Positions 43,877 through 53,967 of a stretch of 64,000 nt of DNA are shown in pieces. Within the stretch, counting starts at the first letter, position 1, and every line of letters begins with the position of its first letter. The stretch is from Chlorogloeopsis sp038404745 (GTDB lineage Bacteria; Cyanobacteriota; Cyanobacteriia; Cyanobacteriales; Nostocaceae): the NCBI RefSeq assembly GCF_038404745.2, contig NZ_JAYKTT020000024.1:124001-188000 (forward strand), read 5' to 3'. A program made the position numbers and the translations under genes. The notes beneath the pieces were generated by a model. That model was not told the origin of the DNA. It made no database searches and was given only the letters and a program-made list of their open reading frames with translations.

Positions 43877-44011
43877 TTATTCAATAATATGGAAATAATA
43901 GGCAGCCACAAGGAAGTTTACAGCTAAAAGGAACAGCGCCCAGCCTGTACGAAATGGATAGGGAGGTTTAGCTGTTGTTGATTGAGCTACAGGTTTATCT
44001 GCTGTTGCCAT
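43877..44011 (-). CDS. psaX: Photosystem I small subunit PsaX (44 aa)
   Basis: This short gene encodes a 44-residue protein with a Pro/Ala/Thr-rich start of about 18 residues and one membrane helix. The string PYPFRTGWALFLLAVNFLVA and the following AYYFH match the conserved FRT-WA-LLLAINFLVAAYYF pattern I recall for PsaX. PsaX is a single-helix peripheral subunit of the photosystem I core that contributes a chlorophyll ligand in Thermosynechococcus. GAGATAA with TAGGAG lies before the ATG, a good ribosome site. It converges with the permease gene. Its presence fits ycf3 27 kb away. The name is from memory of the motif, not a search. Confidence 0.8.
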   Translation of the reverse strand: MATADKPVAQSTTAKPPYPFRTGWALFLLAVNFLVAAYYFHIIE

Positions 44012-44116
44012 GAGAATTATCTCCTAACTTAAGGACTTCTTCAGAAATACCAAACAGCTGCCCCTATTTGCTAGTTTCGTTAAAAATATTTTCGTGATTT
44101 TGAGTACTCTTACTTA

Positions 44117-44219
44117 TGGGGGATTGGGATTGGGGATCGGGTATTGGGTATCGGGGATTGGAGATTGGGAATTCTTTATTCCTAATCCCTGTCCCCTGTC
44201 CCCTATCACCTGTCCCCTA
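44117..44219. repeat. Purine/pyrimidine STRR inverted array meeting the lipA stop
   Basis: The left arm repeats GGGGATTGGGATT-type heptads and the right arm CCCTGTCCCCTGTCCCC-type heptads, so the two can pair imperfectly. The right arm runs into the last codon of lipA, and its CTA provides the TAG stop. Confidence 0.65.
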
Positions 44220-45098
44220 CTCCTCTTCCCCCGCATGGTAAGAACTACGAACGAGCGGCGCGGAACGAACATGGCTAAATCCCATTTGAATTGCGATCGC
44301 ACCCAATTCGTCAAACTCTGCTGGTGTCCAGTATTTTTGTACTGGTAAATGTTCTAAAGAAGGACGCATATACTGACCAATAGTCAGGCGATCGCAATCT
44401 ACCTGACGTAAATCTGCCATTGTTGCGAGTACTTCTTCAACTGTTTCTCCATGCCCCAGCATTAAACCTGATTTGGTGGGGATAGTTGGATCAATTTCTT
44501 TAACAATTTGTAACACTTGCAGCGAGCGATCGTACTTTGCTCCGCGCCGGACTTTGCCTGTTAACCGTCGCACTGTTTCGATATTGTGGTTGTAACAAGC
44601 TGGCTTTGCTTTGGCGATCGTGGCTATACGCTGGTACTCACCGTAGAAGTCTGGAGTCAACACCTCTATTTGAGTTTCTAGGTTCATCTGGCGGATCGCC
44701 TCCATCGTTTTGACAAACCAACCAGCACCCTGATCTGGTAAATCATCACGAGCAACAGAAGTTAGCACCACATAACGCAATCCTAAAAGCTGCACTGCTT
44801 CTGCTACCTTTTGAGGCTCTTCGGGATCTAAAGGCATGGGTGCATGACCTTTATCAACTTGACAAAAGGCACAAGATCTAGTGCATATTGGCCCCATCAG
44901 TAAAAAAGTCGCGGTTTTTTGAGCATAGCACTCTCCCCGATTTGGGCAACGCCCTTCTTCGCAAATTGTGTGAATTTGGCGTTGCTTGATAATACGTTGT
45001 ACGTTCGAGAGTTCGCTAGCTTTGCCTATCGGACGACGTAACCAGGCTGGCATAGCCATAATTTCAGACTTGAGTTGGTTTGCTCGCAAAGAGGACAT
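44217..45098 (-). CDS. lipA: Lipoyl synthase
   Basis: The 293-residue radical-SAM enzyme inserts two sulfurs into octanoyl chains to form lipoyl groups. The auxiliary cluster motif CEEGRCPNRGECYAQ (three Cys) is followed by the radical-SAM CTRSCAFC that binds the SAM-cleaving 4Fe-4S cluster. Further motifs are VLTSVARDDLPDQGA, MLGHGETVEEV and the C-terminal RSSYHAGE, with the Ser that ligates the auxiliary cluster. All eight key residues are in place. Length and start (ATG at 45096-45098) agree with the family. A heptad repeat abuts its stop. Pathway: de novo lipoate synthesis for 2-oxoacid dehydrogenases and the glycine cleavage H protein. Confidence 0.97.
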   Translation of the reverse strand: MSSLRANQLKSEIMAMPAWLRRPIGKASELSNVQRIIKQRQIHTICEEGRCPNRGECYAQKTATFLLMGPICTRSCAFCQVDKGHAPMPLDPEEPQKVAEAVQLLGLRYVVLTSVARDDLPDQGAGWFVKTMEAIRQMNLETQIEVLTPDFYGEYQRIATIAKAKPACYNHNIETVRRLTGKVRRGAKYDRSLQVLQIVKEIDPTIPTKSGLMLGHGETVEEVLATMADLRQVDCDRLTIGQYMRPSLEHLPVQKYWTPAEFDELGAIAIQMGFSHVRSAPLVRSSYHAGEEE

Positions 45099-45336
45099 AG
45101 ATATCCAAACAAGTTTAAAAAAATTAGGGAAGCAGGCTTACCGCCATACTTTTATTACCATGACATAAATTTCCAAAACCACAGCCAAGGTTAAGTAAAA
45201 TACCTCAGCTTCCGAGCATTAACTTAGAAAATACTATCCCCCAATCAAGAAAAATATTGGATATAGTGGGAGCATTCAACAGTATTATTCGGCAAAACAG
45301 CCATCAAACCTAAAGTTTCTGTTAGAGTAAGCAGTC

Positions 45337-45918
45337 GTGACAATAAACAAAATCTTAGTTATCGATGACACTACAGTGGTCAGGGTAAAAGTACGTGAGA
45401 TGTTGCCTCCCGGCAATTTTGAGGTATTGGAAGCAAAAGATGGTGTAGAAGGACTAAATTTTATCCGTCAGGAAAAATTCAGCTTAATTATGCTAGATTT
45501 CTTGTTACCAAAAATGAGTGGCTGGGAAGTTTTTCAGCAGATTCAATCTCAACCAGAACTAAAGAAAGTTCCTTTAGTAATTATGTCTGGTCGTAAAGAA
45601 GAGGTGACGGAAAAGCTTCCAGAACCCTTTGAGGGCTTTGAATTTCTTGGCAAGCCTTTTGATCAGAAGCAACTACTTGGGGCAATTAAAGCAGCCATGA
45701 CAAAGGCTAAACAGCCACGCCCAGAGCCAACTTCAGTTGCCAGACCTACAAATAATAACGGTGCCACAGCAACAGACGCGATCGCAACTACAACTACTTC
45801 CTCTGCTAATCAAATTCAAGCACTTAATGAAAAAATTACGGCTATGCAGGTAGAAATTGATGGCTTGAAGAAACAACTAGCTCAGGTGGTGACCTTTATT
45901 AAACAGAAAATCAAATAG
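45337..45918 (+). CDS. Single-domain response regulator with coiled-coil tail
   Basis: Residues 1-120 form a CheY-like receiver: acidic pair in VIDDTTVVRV, phosphoacceptor Asp in LIMLDFLLPKMSG, switch Ser in VIMSGRK and Lys in FLGKPFD. A Thr/Asn-rich linker (about 130-155) leads to a C-terminal coiled coil (IQALNEKITAMQVEIDGLKK) but no DNA-binding domain, so output is through protein contact. The start is GTG at 45337. The giant hybrid kinase lies 220 bp downstream on the same strand after a strong terminator, so the two are separate transcripts but could be partners. Confidence 0.9.
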   Translation: MTINKILVIDDTTVVRVKVREMLPPGNFEVLEAKDGVEGLNFIRQEKFSLIMLDFLLPKMSGWEVFQQIQSQPELKKVPLVIMSGRKEEVTEKLPEPFEGFEFLGKPFDQKQLLGAIKAAMTKAKQPRPEPTSVARPTNNNGATATDAIATTTTSSANQIQALNEKITAMQVEIDGLKKQLAQVVTFIKQKIK

Positions 45919-45954
45919 CATTCTCTAAATTGTTATATCTACGCTTAAAGTCAC

Positions 45955-45977
45955 CAGCCTGCCTAAGCAGGCTTTTT
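45955..45977 (+). terminator. Rho-independent terminator after the response regulator
   Basis: AGCCTGC CTAA GCAGGCT forms a perfect 7-bp stem with a 4-nt loop, followed by TTTTTCTTTTT, 37 bp after the stop codon. Confidence 0.92.
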
Positions 45978-46135
45978 TCTTTTTCCAATATTAAAAATTA
46001 ACTATTATTTACATATTATTACATAGACTATATCTAAAAAGAAGTTTAATTTATACATTTAGTATAAGCAATGATATTGTCAATCTGTCCTTGGGAATAA
46101 TAAAACATAAATACCAAGAGTGTAACGCTAGGCAA

Positions 46136-49100
46136 ATGACAGTATTATTAGATACAATTAAACCCCTTCCTGGCTATCGCATTGTCGAACAAATTTATTT
46201 GGGTAGCAAAACAATTGTTTATCGCGGTACTAGAGAACAAGACCACAAAACTGTCATCATCAAAGTGATACGGAATGAATATCCTAGCTTTGATGAAATT
46301 GCCCAGTTCCGCAATCAGTATTCCATCACTAAAAATCTCAATCTTTCAGGTATCGTCAAGACCTATAGTTTAGAAAATTATCGCAATGGTTACGCCATAG
46401 TTATGGAGGACTTTGGTGGCATTTCCCTCAAGCACTGGCTAGAGAAAAATATAGAAACATCACCTCTAAATCTACAGCTTTTTCTAAATATTAGTATTCA
46501 AATTGCCTCCATTCTTGACGGATTACATCGCCATCGCATCATTCACAAAGACATTAAACCCGCCAATATTCTGATTCATCCAAGTACCAAAGAAGTCAGG
46601 ATCATTGACTTCAGTATCGCCTCTGTTCTACCAAGAGAGCTTCAAGGTTTGACTAGTCCCAACGTTTTAGAAGGCACCCTTGCTTACATTTCTCCAGAAC
46701 AAACCGGACGGATGAACCGAGGCATTGACTATCGTGCCGACTTTTATTCCCTTGGTGTCACCTTCTTTGAACTCCTCGCTGGACAGCTACCCTTCACAAC
46801 CATTGACCAGATGGAGTTAGTTTACTGCCATATTGCCAAAGAACCACCACACATCAGCTGTATTAATCCAAAAATTCCATCAATCCTATGTAGCATCATT
46901 AGCAAGCTGATGGCAAAAAACGCAGAGGATCGTTATCAAAGTGCTTTAGGGCTAAAGTATGACTTAGAAGCGTGCCAACAGCAATGGCAACAAACACAAA
47001 AGATAGACTCATTTGAATTAGCAACTAGGGATATTTCAGACCATTTTATTATTCCCGAAAAACTCTACGGTCGTCACCGGGAAGTAGAAACTCTACTCGC
47101 TGCTTTTGAGCGTGTGACAGGTGGGAAAACGGAAATGATATTAGTTGCTGGCGATCCTGGCGTGGGCAAAACAGCCGTTGTCAACGAAATTCACAAACCA
47201 ATCGTTCGCCAGCGCAGCTACTTTATTAGAGGAAAATTTGACCAGTTCCAACGCGATATTCCATTTTCTGCATGGATAGAAGCTTTTCGAGATTTAATTA
47301 GACAACTACTGAGTGAATCGGATGCTCAAATTCAAAAATGGCAAGAGCAGATTTTACTGGTATTAGGCGATCAAGCTCAGGTTATTACTAATGTAATTCC
47401 TCAATTAGAACAAATTATTGGCAAGCAACCAGAGGTGACTGAACTTTCCGTTAGTGCTGCTGAAAATCGTTTTAATTTACTATTTCAAAGGTTTATTCAA
47501 GTCTTTAGCAGTCAAGGGCATTCCTTAGTTATCTTTTTGGATGACTTGCAATGGGCAGATGCAGCTTCTTTGAAATTTATTCAATTACTAGTTAGCTCAA
47601 ATTCATACTGTCATAAACCCATTTTTGAAAGGGAAGATTCAGTAGTTTACCATCAAGATTTGGACAGATACGATTCAGAACTCATAGCTGAAACTCAGGA
47701 TAGCCTTCTACTAATTGGTGCTTACAGAGATAATGAAGTCTCTAAAGCACATCCACTTTATTTAACACTAAATAACAGTGAAAAGGATGGAGCAACTATC
47801 AATATAATTACTCTCAAAAATCTAAATCAGAGTGATTTAAATAGGTTGATCGCTGATACTCTCCATTGTACGGAAACACTTGCTGTTCCTCTCACTCAAA
47901 TGACCTTTGCCAAAACTAAGGGTAATCCTTTCTTTGCTACTCAATTTCTCAAATCTTTACATAGTGATGGACTAATAAACTTCTATTTTGACCTTGGTTA
48001 TTGGCAGTACAATCTTACACAAATTAAGACATTATCTCTCACAGATGATGTCGTAGAATTTATGGTACTTCAAATAGAAAAACTACCAAAGCCTACTCAA
48101 GAAATTCTGAAACTAGCTGCCTGTATTGGCAATCAATTTGACCTAAAATCTCTTTCTATTGTTTATGAAAAAAATATTACAGATACAGCATCGGATTTAT
48201 GGATAGCCTTACATGAAGGCTTGATATTACCTCAAACAGATAATTACAAATTATTTACAGAAAACGGAGATAGATTACTATCTATTAATGATGTAGAAAC
48301 ATCTACACCATTACCTAAATACAAATTTGTTCATGACCGAGTACAGCAAGCTGCTTATACTTTAATTCCTAAAGCTAAAAAACAGACAATTCACTTAAAA
48401 ATTGGGAGACTTCTATTAAATAGGATTTCTCAAATTGAGCAAGAAAAAAATATTTTTTCTCTAGTGAATCAGTTCAATATAGCAGTAGATTTAATCGTTG
48501 AACAAACAGAACGCTATCAACTTGCTAACATGAATTTAATTGCCGGACAACGAGCTTTAGCATCAACAGCTTATACGGCAGCACTTAAATATTTAATTAC
48601 TGGAATTGAACTGTTAGAAGATAATAAGTGGCACAATCAATATGAATTAACTTTAGCCTTATATGAAACAGCTGCCGAAGCAGCATCTTTGGCTGGTAGC
48701 TTGGAACAGATGGAGGAATTTATTCAAGAAGTTTTAGTACAAGCTAAAACACTGCTAGAAAAAGTGAAGGTTTATGAGGTTAAAATTCAAGCTTATACAT
48801 CACAAAATAAACTTTCGGCGGCAATTGCGATCGCACGACAAGCACTGAATTTGTTTGGAGTGTCTTTTCCAGATAATCCGAATGAGTCTGATATTCAGCA
48901 AGCACTAAGTGAAACATCTAAATTAGTTGCCAAAAAAACTACAGATGAATTAGCTAATCTACCATTAATGACTTCTGTAGAAGAATTGGCAATTATGCGG
49001 CTAGTAGCAAGCATGATTCCTCCCACTTACATTGCAGATCCTTTACTATTTCCATTAATTATTTTATTCCAGGTTAACTTATCAGTTAAGCATGGCAATG

Positions 49101-51751
49101 CTCCTTTATCGGCTTTTTGCTATGCATGTTACGGTATACTATTAAACGGTATTCTTGATGATATCCAAGCAGCAGATAAATTTGCTAATTTAGCTTTAAA
49201 ATTAGTCGAAAAGTTTAATATTAAAGATATAAAATCTAGAACTTTTTATGTTGTTAGTGCCTTTATTATGCATGGAAATTCTCATATTAGAGAAACTTTA
49301 CCGATAATGTTAGAAAGCTATCAAATAGCACTTGAAACTGGAAACTTAGAATTTGTTGGCTATTGTATAAAAGATATCTGTCAGCATTTATATTTTATTG
49401 GTAATGAATTACCAAAACTAGAAGAAGAGATAAAAGAATATTGTCATCTTTTAGATAATTATAAACAAGCAACAACGTTACATTATTGTAAGATTTGCTG
49501 TCAAGCTGTGATTAATTTATTAGGTAATACACAAAACTCTTGGATTTTATCTGGTGAAATATATAAATCTGAAGAACTACTTCCTTTGTTAATTCAAGCT
49601 AATGACATTAATGGACTTCACTATTTTTATTTACATCAACTTATTCTTTGTTATTTGTTTGGTGACTTAGTTAAAGCTAATGAAAACTCTATTAAAGCAA
49701 AACAATATTTAGCAGGTGGAACAGGTTTTATCACTGTACCTATTTTTCATTTTTATGATTCACTAACAGCTTTAGCGTTATCTTCAGAAGCTCAATCTGA
49801 AAAGCAAATTTTATTAGATAAAGTATTAGAAAATCAAGTAAAGCTACACAAGTGGGCAAATCATGCCCCTATGAATTATCTACATAAGTATTATTTAGTA
49901 GAAGCTGAACGATATAGAGTTTTGGGTCAATATCTAGAAGCTATAAACTGTTATGAGCGCGCAATTGAGCTTGCGAAAGAAAATAAGTATATTAATGAAG
50001 AAGCTCTTGCTAACGAACTTGCGGCGAAGTTCTATTTAGAACATGGTAAACAGAAAATAGCTCAAGTCTACTTAATTGATGCTTACTACGGATATATTCG
50101 TTGGGGAGCAAAAGCCAAGGTAGATGATTTAGCAAAACGTTATTCCTATTTACTTGCTCATATTCTCCAACGTGAAACAATTAACTTTTACCCTAATGAT
50201 AAAAACAGTTTTCACGATACCACATCTATATCAACCTTGAACAATCACCAAACTGTAGTTGGTTCTCATACAAGTATTTCTCAATCTTTAGATTTGGCAT
50301 CTGTGATTAAAGCTTCTCAAGCACTCTCTGGAGAAATTGAGCTAGAACAGTTACTTTCTACCCTAATGGAAGTACTAATGGAGAATGCAGGAGCATCTAA
50401 ATCCGCTCTAGTTTTGAGTAAAAGTGAAAATTTGGATTTAACAGTTACTGCCATCAATTCCACTTCTGTTGGTATTAAATTTCCATTTACTAGCCTGGAA
50501 TTCAGTCATGATGTTCCTATTAATTTGATTAACTACGTTAAACGTACTAGGGAAATATTTGTCCAAGATGATGCTAAAATCGAACAGTTTTTGAGTGGCG
50601 ATCGCTATATTAGCGAGCAACAACCTAAGAGCCTGTTGTGTATTCCAATTATCAATCAAGGTAAATTCCTTGGTATCCTTTATTTAGAAAATAATCTTAC
50701 AACTGGAGCATTTACACGCGATCGTATAGAACTGTTGAAAGTGATTACCACCCAAGCAGCAATCTCTCTTGAAAATGCTATCCTTTACAAAGATTTGACG
50801 GAAACTAAAGAACGCCTAGAACAATACAGCCACACGTTAGAGGAAAAAGTTGAGGAGAGGACACAGGAACTCAACGAAAAAAATCGAAGTTTGCAGCAAG
50901 TAATTTTGGATTTACAAAGCACCCAAACCCAACTAATTCAAAGTGAAAAAATGTCCAGCTTAGGGCAAATGATTGCAGGGATTGCTCATGAAATTAATAA
51001 CCCTATAAACTTTATTCATGGTAATATCGCTCATGCTAGAGATTATGTGCAAGATTTGCTAGATTTAATTACTGTTTATCAACATGAATATTCTAATAAT
51101 TCTGCTATAGTTGCACAAAAAGCAGAGGAAATTGACCTAAATTTTCTCTTAGAAGACTTGCCTAAGCTTTTGGATTCAATGAAGATTGGAACGTCGCGCA
51201 TCCGCAATATTGTTTTGGGCTTACGCAATTTCTCACGTCTAGATGAAGCTGATATGAAACCTGTAGATATTCATGAGGGTATAGATAACACCCTCATGAT
51301 TCTACAACACAGACTCAAAGCCAAGAGCGATCGCCCTGAAATTCAAGTTATTAAAGAATATAAAAAAATGCCCGAAGTCACTTGTTACGCTGGACAGTTG
51401 AATCAGGTATTTATGAATATTCTAAGTAATGCCATTGATACTCTGGAAGAAAAGATAAATAACAGTAAAGATATAAATTCTCCTAATTTAAATTTAATTA
51501 TTTTGATATCTACTCAATTGATTGATAATCATAGAGTAAAGATTCGGATTGCCGACAATGGACTTGGGATGCCAGAATTAATAAAAAGTAAAATTTTTGA
51601 TCCATTTTTTACTACTAAAGCTGTTGGTAGAGGAACTGGATTAGGTTTATCAATCAGTTATCAAATTATAGTAGAAAAACACAAAGGCCAGTTAAAATGT
51701 AATTCTACTCCAGAACAGGGAACTGAGTTCATTATTGAGATTCCAATTTAG
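46136..51751 (+). CDS. Giant Ser/Thr kinase - AAA ATPase - GAF - histidine kinase
   Basis: The 1871-residue protein combines a Hanks-type kinase domain (about 10-270: IIHKDIKPANIL, IIDFSIASVL), a predicted ATPase domain (about 290-640: P-loop VAGDPGVGKTAVVNE, Walker B LVIFLDDLQWADA), a long TPR-like helical region (about 700-1350), a GAF domain (about 1400-1555), a coiled coil, a phosphoacceptor region MSSLGQMIAGIAHEINNPIN (His near 1617) and an HATPase (GTGLGLSISYQII). This is the HstK-type architecture of filamentous cyanobacteria. The kinase has HKD and DFS in place of HRD and DFG, a usual feature of this group. ATG 46136 is chosen over TTG 46091. Input signal and partner are unknown. Confidence 0.93.
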   Translation: MTVLLDTIKPLPGYRIVEQIYLGSKTIVYRGTREQDHKTVIIKVIRNEYPSFDEIAQFRNQYSITKNLNLSGIVKTYSLENYRNGYAIVMEDFGGISLKHWLEKNIETSPLNLQLFLNISIQIASILDGLHRHRIIHKDIKPANILIHPSTKEVRIIDFSIASVLPRELQGLTSPNVLEGTLAYISPEQTGRMNRGIDYRADFYSLGVTFFELLAGQLPFTTIDQMELVYCHIAKEPPHISCINPKIPSILCSIISKLMAKNAEDRYQSALGLKYDLEACQQQWQQTQKIDSFELATRDISDHFIIPEKLYGRHREVETLLAAFERVTGGKTEMILVAGDPGVGKTAVVNEIHKPIVRQRSYFIRGKFDQFQRDIPFSAWIEAFRDLIRQLLSESDAQIQKWQEQILLVLGDQAQVITNVIPQLEQIIGKQPEVTELSVSAAENRFNLLFQRFIQVFSSQGHSLVIFLDDLQWADAASLKFIQLLVSSNSYCHKPIFEREDSVVYHQDLDRYDSELIAETQDSLLLIGAYRDNEVSKAHPLYLTLNNSEKDGATINIITLKNLNQSDLNRLIADTLHCTETLAVPLTQMTFAKTKGNPFFATQFLKSLHSDGLINFYFDLGYWQYNLTQIKTLSLTDDVVEFMVLQIEKLPKPTQEILKLAACIGNQFDLKSLSIVYEKNITDTASDLWIALHEGLILPQTDNYKLFTENGDRLLSINDVETSTPLPKYKFVHDRVQQAAYTLIPKAKKQTIHLKIGRLLLNRISQIEQEKNIFSLVNQFNIAVDLIVEQTERYQLANMNLIAGQRALASTAYTAALKYLITGIELLEDNKWHNQYELTLALYETAAEAASLAGSLEQMEEFIQEVLVQAKTLLEKVKVYEVKIQAYTSQNKLSAAIAIARQALNLFGVSFPDNPNESDIQQALSETSKLVAKKTTDELANLPLMTSVEELAIMRLVASMIPPTYIADPLLFPLIILFQVNLSVKHGNAPLSAFCYACYGILLNGILDDIQAADKFANLALKLVEKFNIKDIKSRTFYVVSAFIMHGNSHIRETLPIMLESYQIALETGNLEFVGYCIKDICQHLYFIGNELPKLEEEIKEYCHLLDNYKQATTLHYCKICCQAVINLLGNTQNSWILSGEIYKSEELLPLLIQANDINGLHYFYLHQLILCYLFGDLVKANENSIKAKQYLAGGTGFITVPIFHFYDSLTALALSSEAQSEKQILLDKVLENQVKLHKWANHAPMNYLHKYYLVEAERYRVLGQYLEAINCYERAIELAKENKYINEEALANELAAKFYLEHGKQKIAQVYLIDAYYGYIRWGAKAKVDDLAKRYSYLLAHILQRETINFYPNDKNSFHDTTSISTLNNHQTVVGSHTSISQSLDLASVIKASQALSGEIELEQLLSTLMEVLMENAGASKSALVLSKSENLDLTVTAINSTSVGIKFPFTSLEFSHDVPINLINYVKRTREIFVQDDAKIEQFLSGDRYISEQQPKSLLCIPIINQGKFLGILYLENNLTTGAFTRDRIELLKVITTQAAISLENAILYKDLTETKERLEQYSHTLEEKVEERTQELNEKNRSLQQVILDLQSTQTQLIQSEKMSSLGQMIAGIAHEINNPINFIHGNIAHARDYVQDLLDLITVYQHEYSNNSAIVAQKAEEIDLNFLLEDLPKLLDSMKIGTSRIRNIVLGLRNFSRLDEADMKPVDIHEGIDNTLMILQHRLKAKSDRPEIQVIKEYKKMPEVTCYAGQLNQVFMNILSNAIDTLEEKINNSKDINSPNLNLIILISTQLIDNHRVKIRIADNGLGMPELIKSKIFDPFFTTKAVGRGTGLGLSISYQIIVEKHKGQLKCNSTPEQGTEFIIEIPI

Positions 51752-51936
51752 GTAAAAATTTTACTTATCCATACTTGCAAAATTTTGAAATCATTAAATA
51801 GGTTGATTATAGTAGCACGTCTAAGGTGAATCATTGGTTAAATACAATGAATATAATCTTTAATAAACAAGATTCTATCAATTTTATAAACCCAATTATT
51901 TTAACCTCGACGTGGTATTAGTAATTCAAATCAAAT

Positions 51937-52752
51937 CTAGTTGATATCGCCAATTAAAATCTTATCTTCACTACTAGACTCTAAGATTTCTGTCGCCGGA
52001 TTAATTTGTTCATCTTTTAGATATAAAGATTTATCCCTTGTGTTCAAGCAAAAATCTTTTGCTAAATTAAATTTTTGAGCTTGAAACAAAAGAAAATCAA
52101 CGAAATCTTTGAATAAATTAAAGGATTTATCCACTAGTTTAAAAGCATACTCACGACTTTCTTCAGATAACTGGATGTTGTTAATCATGTCTAAGTTATC
52201 TGAGGAGTACATACTATGATCAGAATCAATTAAAAAATGATGATTACCAAAATATTTGAATTTCTTACCAGTAACAATTTTTAATTCTTCAGTAACTTGT
52301 GTAGTTGTAGAGAGAAATATATCTGCTATCGCTTCTATCGCCTCTATTACTACTAATTTATCGATAGGAGTAGCTTTATAAGTATATCGATAAATTTCAT
52401 ATATTGTCTGCCGTGATGCTTGTATTTCACTGCTCCATAAAAATCTTAAGGCATCAGTAAGATTCAAGAACATATCAAATTCTAGTTTTTGTAAGTCTTC
52501 TAAAAACCATATCCAATGACTATCATCTTCATAAGTATGTTGATTGATAAGGGCTTGTATCGGATCATTAGTTGGTTCTTCACGCCAAACATATCTGTTC
52601 AATTCTGCAAAACCCATCACAAAAGGTGAAAAGCAGGGAGCAAAAGCTAGCCTTTGTCTGGGTTCTATGCTGGTATCTTGTAAGAATTGAAAAAATGGTA
52701 ATTTAGCAAATTCTTGTTTTTTGCTTTCAATTAATTCCAATACTTCTTTCAT
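51937..52752 (-). CDS. Heme-oxygenase-like diiron protein of unknown function
   Basis: This 271-residue all-helical soluble protein looks like the heme-oxygenase-like domain oxidase (HDO) group (CADD, UndA, SznF, BesC relatives). Candidate metal ligands are in QHTYEDDSHWIWFLEDL, the glutamates of EAIEAIADIFL and, most telling, NHHFLIDSDHS, which contains HxxxDxxH, the spacing of the third-helix ligands in CADD. Substrates of this group include amino acids, fatty acids and indoles, so none is proposed. The C-terminal 60 residues are less conserved in pattern. It converges with the giant kinase gene and shows no biosynthetic neighbour. The fold call is by motif only. Confidence 0.6.
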   Translation of the reverse strand: MKEVLELIESKKQEFAKLPFFQFLQDTSIEPRQRLAFAPCFSPFVMGFAELNRYVWREEPTNDPIQALINQHTYEDDSHWIWFLEDLQKLEFDMFLNLTDALRFLWSSEIQASRQTIYEIYRYTYKATPIDKLVVIEAIEAIADIFLSTTTQVTEELKIVTGKKFKYFGNHHFLIDSDHSMYSSDNLDMINNIQLSEESREYAFKLVDKSFNLFKDFVDFLLFQAQKFNLAKDFCLNTRDKSLYLKDEQINPATEILESSSEDKILIGDIN

Positions 52753-53901
52753 AGTTGCAATTCCTTTGAATGATTGATTTTTACGAAATAGATCAAACTA
52801 GTCTTTTATTAAGACATAGAATGATTAATTCCAGTAGCTTGATACCCGTCTTTGTCAAGAAGGGCAAATACTCGAAGCTAGATTCAAACCACTAAATTCA
52901 AAAATTACATGGTTTGATTTTGAAGCTAGTGATAAAATCTAAAGAAATAGAAAAAACGGAAATTAATACTAATCCAAAGCATTATCTAACATGAGTATGA
53001 AAACTGTTAGATTTAATGAATTTGAATTTGTAATTCCCAAATGTTTCTGATTTCCTATAGAACAAACTTTCAGGAAATTCAGTGGGCGGACACATACGTT
53101 TAGTGTGATGTGAGAAAAGTTAACAATTGCAATAGTTTTGCAATTGTTTCGCTGTACTCCTATCTGTTGACTGCGATAACGTACTTAGTGTCCACGTGAT
53201 TTATGTGTACTTATTTATTGAATTAATAGGTTACTTCAGCATCCTATTTATCTTTTGTTTCAGCCAAATGAAAACTGCTATAACCTTTGTCAATAAATAA
53301 TACAAATCTCTGCATTTCTGTGAAGAGATATAAACCTCTATACATTGAGAGTATATTTTTATTTTTTCTTAAGATTCAATAGTGTTTATATGGATTTATG
53401 TATTTTTTCTAGTATTTATAAAAACAAAGTAATAATAATGACAATCATTAATGCTTGTATAAAATCTATTTGTATCATGATAGTGGTACTAAGACATGAA
53501 AAATAATCATTATTAATGCAAGTAACATAATATTTGCTATACGTAAATTTAATAACTATGTAATTAAGAATATTTACTATGTTGTCATGATATTTTGACA
53601 ATTTTAGATTGTCCTATAGTACACATAGTTTTTCTGAAAAATTTTCACGTCACTAGTCACAAGTAACTTAATTCCTCATATAAAGACAGTAATGGGAGTA
53701 AGCCAGCATTTTGCTTTCTACAATTACTTACGAATATTAAGTGCTTTTGTGAACAATTCCCAATTGTATGAAATACAACTATTAATTAAATATCTTTCTT
53801 TAGCGGGGTTGACATTTTGATTATTTTACTAACTTATCAAGGCAAAGAGTGAGAACACAAAGCACCACCTTTGTAAAACTGTTTTGAGGTTACAAATATG
53901 C
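52753..53901. other. 1.1-kb gene-free AT-rich interval
   Basis: Only a 61-codon minus-strand frame (53416-53601) of low complexity occurs, which is judged spurious. A perfect hairpin lies at 53122-53148. No RNA gene was recognised. Confidence 0.45.
53122..53148. repeat. Perfect 11-bp hairpin AACAATTGCAA/TTGCAATTGTT
   Basis: The stem is 11 bp without mismatch, with the 5-nt loop TAGTT, in otherwise featureless DNA. The nearest gene starts or stops are over 350 bp away. Confidence 0.5.
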
Positions 53902-53929
53902 AAAAACGCCTGACTTTAATGTCAGGCGT
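53902..53929 (-). terminator. Rho-independent terminator of ndhB
   Basis: On the minus strand ACGCCTGAC, a 6-nt loop ATTAAA and GTCAGGCGT form a 9-bp stem followed by TTTTTGC. It lies about 39 bp beyond the ndhB stop. Confidence 0.9.
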
Positions 53930-53967
53930 CTGAATTGCATAAGTTTGAGTTATATTTGCAAGTAAAC

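Noticed and set aside
52860..52920. Possible tRNA T-arm text (GATTCAAACC)
   Set aside because: No matching acceptor, D or anticodon arms could be found around it.
53416..53601. 61-codon minus-strand frame
   Set aside because: Ile/Tyr/Asn-rich translation of AT-rich DNA with no ribosome site.
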